Below are positions 55,374-55,411 of a DNA stretch of 55,411 bases, piece by piece (positions within the stretch are counted from its first letter, which is position 1; the number at the start of each line of letters is the position of its first letter). This DNA comes from Alteromonadaceae bacterium (GTDB lineage Bacteria > Pseudomonadota > Gammaproteobacteria > Enterobacterales > Alteromonadaceae): NCBI GenBank assembly GCA_002691625.1, contig NZIK01000105.1:56512-111922 (forward strand), read 5' to 3'. Below the pieces are notes generated by a model. The model did not search any database. It saw nothing but the letters and a program-made list of their open reading frames with translations, and was not told where the DNA came from. Position numbers and translations under genes: made by a program.

Positions 55374-55411
55374 CTATTCAAGGGCTAGCTGAGCTTGCTC
55401 TTGTCTTTCAA
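55374..55411 (-). CDS. Possible 3' end of a minus-strand gene (partial)
   Basis: On the minus strand an open frame enters from the window edge and stops at 55374. It encodes only ERQEQAQLALE. Glutamine/alanine/leucine-rich, it could be a genuine C-terminus, and the hairpin pair just beyond its stop fits a convergent gene. Eleven residues are too few to identify it. Confidence 0.25.
   Translation of the reverse strand, partial: ERQEQAQLALE

Noticed and set aside
55324-55411. IS200/IS605-family element end
   Set aside because: The compact hairpins are suggestive, but no transposase sequence is visible within the remaining bases, so it is not called as a mobile element.

Overview
This 55.4 kb window is bacterial chromosome from a Gram-negative, very probably marine gammaproteobacterium of the Alteromonadales. 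The reasons are the long isocitrate lyase type, malate synthase G, Tat and lipoprotein signals, outer-membrane export genes and a complete-looking exosortase A (XrtA)/PEP-CTERM locus. The genus is an inference, and all family names come from motif recognition, not from a search.

Region 1 (1-5077) is the glyoxylate shunt: the 3' end of aceA, a LysR regulator, glcB, then a patatin-like phospholipase. Region 2 (5093-10964) is a minus-strand operon: a Tat-signal SPG-W-type protein, a PqqD-like carrier, an HPr-kinase-like ATPase, a nucleotidyltransferase and a UDP-glucuronate 4-epimerase. It is followed by a trypsin-like protease and a DUF218 membrane protein. Region 3 (11080-19594) holds PEP-CTERM accessory functions: the exosortase-associated acyltransferase, two tandem PEP-CTERM proteins each behind a good sigma-54 (GG-N10-GC) promoter, a VAO-type flavoprotein, the TPR lipoprotein PrsT and a FemAB/GNAT-like transferase.

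Region 4 (19712-32060) is a tightly packed plus-strand polysaccharide operon: a lyase-like protein, glycosyltransferases, a deacetylase, FemAB, an asparagine-synthase-like amidotransferase and a PHP-domain protein. Region 5 (32079-42299) changes direction repeatedly and looks like the strain-variable part of the locus. It carries a transglutaminase-like protein, flippase, O-antigen-ligase-like protein, sulfotransferase and several glycosyltransferases. Region 6 (42540-55318) is the conserved XrtA core. It has a sugar transferase, acetyltransferase, beta-helix protein, FkbM methyltransferase, an XrtA-EpsI fusion, deacetylase and initiating sugar transferase. Divergent from these are an export lipoprotein, chain-length protein, tyrosine autokinase and outer-membrane protein.

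Taken together, the genes describe one system. An undecaprenyl-linked glycan is started (48764-50176), extended and decorated (epimerised uronate, sulfate, acetyl, amide/amino-acyl, methyl), flipped, polymerised or ligated, and exported. XrtA sorts PEP-CTERM proteins to the surface, where they probably associate with the polymer. The least explained parts are the HprK-like/PqqD-like/Tat-protein operon and the duplicated sigma-54-driven PEP-CTERM pair. No rRNA, tRNA, CRISPR array, complete insertion sequence or prophage was seen.
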